Of a DNA stretch of 8,083 bases, positions 5,018-8,083 are shown piece after piece (position 1 is the stretch's first letter; each line of letters opens with the position of its first letter). A program made the position numbers and the translations under genes. Source of the DNA: a bacterium (GTDB lineage Bacteria > Desulfobacterota > Anaeroferrophillalia > Anaeroferrophillales > Tharpellaceae). The stretch lies in contig JAOZKP010000128.1 of assembly GCA_029935295.1 (NCBI GenBank), forward strand, positions 1 through 8,083, given 5' to 3'. Under the pieces are notes generated by a model that was given only the letters and a program-made list of their open reading frames with translations, searched no databases and was not told the origin of the DNA.

Positions 5018-6982
5018 ATGAAAAAAAATAACCTACCCCCAAATAATTCTGTATCTTCTGAACACCTACCACCCGGCGAACATATCGTTATCGAAGAGAG
5101 CAGCGCCGGCGGCCAGCGCGACCTGCGCGGGATTCTGGCACTGGCGGTCACCGGAGTTGCCATCACCCTCTCCCTCTTTCAGCTCTATACCGCCGGCATC
5201 TCCCCGCTCGCGGCCATCTACCAGCGTTCAGTCCACCTGGTTCTGATCCTGGTTCTGGTTTTTGCTCTCTATCCCCCGATTAAAAGTGCTGCCCGCAACA
5301 AAATCGATATATATTTTATTATTGACGGCATCCTGATCCTGCTCGCGCTGCTCATCGGCGCCTATATCTGGATTGAATTTGATGCCATTGTTGAACGGCA
5401 GGGCGACTGGATCTTAACCGATGTCATCATGGGCAGTATCGCTCTCGTCCTGGTCATGGAGGCCACGCGCCGGGTCATCGGCCTTTTCATGTCGGCAATT
5501 GCCATAATTTTTCTGCTCTTCACCTATTTCGGCCCCTGGATGCCGGATCTCCTGGCCCACAAAGGCTACAGCATTGAGCGCATCGTCACCACCCTCTATC
5601 TGACAACCGAGGGAATATGGGGCCTGCCGACCGGGGTTGCGGCCACCTTCGTTTTCGTCTTTATTCTCTTCGGATCGTTTCTCGAACGCACCGGCGGCGG
5701 CGACTTCTTTATCGATCTCGCCTACGCCTTAACCGGACGTATGACCGGTGGCCCCGCCAAAACCGCGATCCTCGCCAGCGGTTTTATGGGGTCAGTCTCC
5801 GGCTCGGCGGTCGCCAATGTCGTTACCACCGGCTCTTTTACAATCCCGATGATGAAAAAAGTCGGTTATAAGCCGCATGTTGCCGGCGCCATTGAAGCTG
5901 CCGCCTCAACCGGCGGTCAGATCATGCCGCCAATCATGGGCGCCGGTGCTTTTCTGATGGCGGAATTCACCAATACATCCTATCTCTACATTGTTAAAAT
6001 TGCCATAATTCCGGCCCTGCTCTACTATTTGAGTGTCCTCTTTTTCGTCCATTTTGAAGCCAAAAAAGAGGGCTTCAAACCGATGCTTAAAGCGGACCTT
6101 CCCAAAGTTAAAGAGACCTTGAAAAACGGTCTCCACTTTTTTCTGCCGGTACTGATTCTTATCTACGTTCTCTTTAACAACTACAGCCCGATGATGGCCG
6201 GATTTGTTGCCGTCATTTCAACCATTTTGGCTGCGATGCTACGTCGGGCAACCCGCCTGAGTATAAAAGATATCCTGGACGGCCTGGAAGCCGGAGCCCG
6301 CAATGCGGTGATGGTTTCGGTCGCCTGCGGCTGTGCCGGGATTATTGTCGGATGTGTCAGCCTGACCGGCTTGGGGCTTAAATTCTCCAGCCTGGTCGTC
6401 TCGCTCTCGGCCGGCAGTCCATTTCTTGCCATTATTCTGATCGGCATGGCTTCGCTGGTTTTAGGCACCGGCTTGCCGGTAACCGCCTCCTACATCGTCC
6501 TCGTCATTCTCGCCGGCCCGGCGTTGATGGATTTAGGCCTGCCGATCATAGTCGCGCACATGATCGTCTTCTGGTACAGCCAGGATGCCAACGTCACCCC
6601 GCCGGTCTCGCTCGCCGCCTTTGCCGGCGCCGGCATTGCCGGGGCTTCACCCATGAAAACCGGCTTCGCCTCATGGAAAATCGCCAAGGGGCTCTATATT
6701 ATTCCGATTGTCATGGCCTATCGTCCGCTCCTCGGTAACGGCACTCCAACCGAAGTTATCATGACCACATTTTTCACAACTATCGGCCTAATTGCATTCA
6801 CTAGTACGATGGAACGCTTTCTTTTCCGGAAACTCAATCTCATCGAAACCCTGCTCATGGCCGCTGCCGCCCTCGCACTCTTCTGGCCGAATTATGCTTT
6901 AAGCGGAGCTGGCACCATAATTCTCGCATTAGTTGCTGGCCGCCAGTGGCTGGGGATGAAAAGAGTGAAGGGTGAAGGGTGA
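5018..6982 (+). CDS. TRAP transporter permease, 4TM/12TM fusion (TAXI type)
   Basis: This 654-residue inner-membrane protein fuses the small DctQ-like and large DctM-like TRAP subunits, as usual for TAXI systems. It would move the captured substrate inward using an ion gradient. A polar N-terminal tail of about 35 residues leads into the first membrane segment (about 38-57). The DctM-like part shows GSVSGSAVANVVTTGSF (about 258-274) and STGGQIMPPIMGAGAF (297-312), the conserved hairpin-loop motifs. A second pseudo-symmetric half has GTGLPVTASYIV and DANVTPPVSLAAFAGAGIAG. Length is in the usual range. No clear Shine-Dalgarno motif precedes the ATG; the MITE-like element ends 32 bp upstream. 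The stop lies in a 7-bp tandem repeat, and the next gene begins 2 nt later. Confidence 0.95.
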   Translation: MKKNNLPPNNSVSSEHLPPGEHIVIEESSAGGQRDLRGILALAVTGVAITLSLFQLYTAGISPLAAIYQRSVHLVLILVLVFALYPPIKSAARNKIDIYFIIDGILILLALLIGAYIWIEFDAIVERQGDWILTDVIMGSIALVLVMEATRRVIGLFMSAIAIIFLLFTYFGPWMPDLLAHKGYSIERIVTTLYLTTEGIWGLPTGVAATFVFVFILFGSFLERTGGGDFFIDLAYALTGRMTGGPAKTAILASGFMGSVSGSAVANVVTTGSFTIPMMKKVGYKPHVAGAIEAAASTGGQIMPPIMGAGAFLMAEFTNTSYLYIVKIAIIPALLYYLSVLFFVHFEAKKEGFKPMLKADLPKVKETLKNGLHFFLPVLILIYVLFNNYSPMMAGFVAVISTILAAMLRRATRLSIKDILDGLEAGARNAVMVSVACGCAGIIVGCVSLTGLGLKFSSLVVSLSAGSPFLAIILIGMASLVLGTGLPVTASYIVLVILAGPALMDLGLPIIVAHMIVFWYSQDANVTPPVSLAAFAGAGIAGASPMKTGFASWKIAKGLYIIPIVMAYRPLLGNGTPTEVIMTTFFTTIGLIAFTSTMERFLFRKLNLIETLLMAAAALALFWPNYALSGAGTIILALVAGRQWLGMKRVKGEG

Positions 6983-6985
6983 AGA
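6965..6985 (+). repeat. 7-bp tandem repeat across the permease stop
   Basis: GTGAAGG, GTGAAGG and GTGAAGA run head to tail. They encode the permease C-terminus (VKGEG), its TGA stop (6980-6982), the purine-rich ribosome-binding stretch and the first base of the next start codon. Losing one unit would remove the TGA and extend the permease by roughly 30 codons in another frame. Gaining a unit would keep the stop. Confidence 0.7.
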
Positions 6986-8083
6986 TGGAAAGATTCACGG
7001 CAACTATCATCGGAGCGGGGGTTGTTGGCCTTGCTGTTGCCGCCCGTCTGGCACCGAAATTGGGCCCGGAACTGCTTCTGGTTGAACAACACCAGGGGTT
7101 TGGCCGGGAAACCAGCAGCCGCAACAGCGAAGTTATTCATGCCGGCATTTACTACCCCGCTGATTCACTGAAAGCCCGTCTCTGTGTCAACGGCCGACGC
7201 CAGATTTATCAACTCTGCCAGAAATATGACATCCCCTATAAAAAAATCGGTAAAATAATTGTCGCCACCTCCAGCAACGAAGAACAGTATCTTGCCGATC
7301 TCCTTGAACGCGGCCGGAAAAACGGTGTTGAAGATCTTGCAATATTAAGTTCCGGAGAAACGAACACTCTCGAACCACAAGTCAAAGCTATATCCGCACT
7401 CCATTCCTCAACTACCGGCATCATCGATTCACACAACCTGATGCGGCTCTTCTACCAACAGGCCAAAGATTCCGGAACCATCATCTCCTTTAACAGTAAA
7501 ATATCTGATATACACCCGGCCAACCAAGGCTTTCAATTAAGTTGTCATACCGGAAACGACGGTAAATACACCTTCACATCCCGAATTGTCATCAACTGCG
7601 CCGGCCTCGGTGCGGCCGAGTTAAGCCGGTCATTGGCAATTCCAACCCCGGCCATCCACTATGCCAAAGGCTCCTATTTCAGTTACTCCGGCCGCTCGCC
7701 TCTCTCCCGCCTGGTCTATCCGGCCCCGCCAATCGCTGGCCACGGCCTCGGTATCCACGCCACCCTTGATCTCGGCGGCCGCTTACGCTTCGGCCCCGAC
7801 CTTGGATATTGTTCAGATATTGCGTACAGCGACGAATCAAAATACAAAGTTGATGAGAATCTGCAACATAAATTCGCCTCCGCGATCCATCGTTACCTAC
7901 CCACTCTTGATCCCGCCCGACTCACCCCTGACATGGCCGGCATCCGCCCCCGCCTGCAGGGGCCGGACGATGGTTTCTGTGATTTCATCATCCGTGAAGA
8001 GATCGCCGCCAGCGCACCCGGATTCATCAACCTGCTCGGCATCGAATCCCCCGGCCTCACCGCCGCCCCGGCCATCGCCGATA
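6985..8083 (+). CDS. FAD-dependent oxidoreductase, L-2-hydroxyglutarate oxidase (LhgO) type, 3' partial
   Basis: The 366 visible residues belong to the DAO/LhgO group of flavoproteins, which oxidise 2-hydroxyacids (L-2-hydroxyglutarate to 2-oxoglutarate in the type members) and pass electrons to the respiratory chain. The FAD-binding motif IIGAGVVGLAVAARL lies at 8-22, with the strand-end glutamate E34 in LLLVEQ. TSSRNSEVIHAGIYYP (43-58) is the LhgO-type signature, followed by SLKARLCVNGRRQIY. INCAGLGA (a second dinucleotide-fold block) and the near-terminal LLGIESPGLTAAPAIAD are present. That last block sits close to the C-terminus in shorter family members, so probably only a few residues are missing. 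The ATG is 2 nt after the permease stop, with AGGG (6976-6979) as ribosome binding site. An in-frame GTG at 6979 is an alternative. The true substrate could be another 2-hydroxyacid or an amino acid. Confidence 0.87.
   Translation, partial: MERFTATIIGAGVVGLAVAARLAPKLGPELLLVEQHQGFGRETSSRNSEVIHAGIYYPADSLKARLCVNGRRQIYQLCQKYDIPYKKIGKIIVATSSNEEQYLADLLERGRKNGVEDLAILSSGETNTLEPQVKAISALHSSTTGIIDSHNLMRLFYQQAKDSGTIISFNSKISDIHPANQGFQLSCHTGNDGKYTFTSRIVINCAGLGAAELSRSLAIPTPAIHYAKGSYFSYSGRSPLSRLVYPAPPIAGHGLGIHATLDLGGRLRFGPDLGYCSDIAYSDESKYKVDENLQHKFASAIHRYLPTLDPARLTPDMAGIRPRLQGPDDGFCDFIIREEIAASAPGFINLLGIESPGLTAAPAIAD

Noticed and set aside
4851..5166. Minus-strand open frames of 73 and 82 codons across the DUF1850-permease gap.
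   Set aside because: They are made of the MITE-like element plus the antisense of the permease start, with no protein family signal. They are shadows of the repeat.
5617..5871. Open frame of 84 codons inside the permease gene, plus strand.
   Set aside because: Arginine-rich out-of-frame shadow of a GC-rich membrane protein gene, with no independent evidence.

Overview
The window looks like chromosomal DNA of a Gram-negative bacterium. The evidence is a predicted outer-membrane lipoprotein, a periplasmic binding protein with a Sec signal peptide, and a TRAP transporter. The radical SAM family, the TAXI-TRAP/DUF1850 set and the short GC-rich repeats would fit an anaerobic member of the Desulfobacterota (former Deltaproteobacteria). 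That placement is inference and has no marker-gene support here. Genes are moderately GC-rich and the intergenic DNA is clearly AT-richer.

Layout. (1) Bases 54-1709, minus strand: a radical SAM protein of unknown function followed 21 bp later by rph (RNase PH), probably co-transcribed. (2) Bases 1710-2006: a divergent intergenic region with a candidate promoter, a nested dyad and a three-unit 9-bp tandem repeat. (3) Bases 2007-2606, plus strand: a stand-alone phnN (ribose 1,5-bisphosphate phosphokinase), with no C-P lyase genes beside it. (4) Bases 2607-2838: a structured leader with competing hairpins, then a terminator-like hairpin with a T-run. (5) Bases 2839 to the window end, plus strand: a transport and catabolism cluster. 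It encodes a small lipoprotein, a TAXI-type TRAP binding protein, a DUF1850 protein, a fused 4TM/12TM TRAP permease and an FAD-dependent oxidoreductase of the L-2-hydroxyglutarate oxidase (LhgO) type. The last gene runs off the window just before its expected end.

How the genes may work together. The TAXI protein would capture an organic anion in the periplasm and deliver it to the fused permease. DUF1850 proteins recur beside TAXI-TRAP genes and are probably accessory. The oxidoreductase starts 2 nt after the permease stop, which suggests it acts on the imported compound or a product of it. A 2-hydroxyacid, 2-oxoglutarate or glutamate-type substrate is a reasonable but unproven guess.

Two non-coding structures inside this operon stand out. 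One is a perfect 14-bp inverted repeat just after the binding-protein stop, encoded inside the DUF1850 reading frame. The other is a 154-bp MITE-like element with perfect 13-bp terminal inverted repeats. It lies between DUF1850 and the permease, and its left end contains the DUF1850 stop codon. I found no tRNA, rRNA, CRISPR array or transposase gene.
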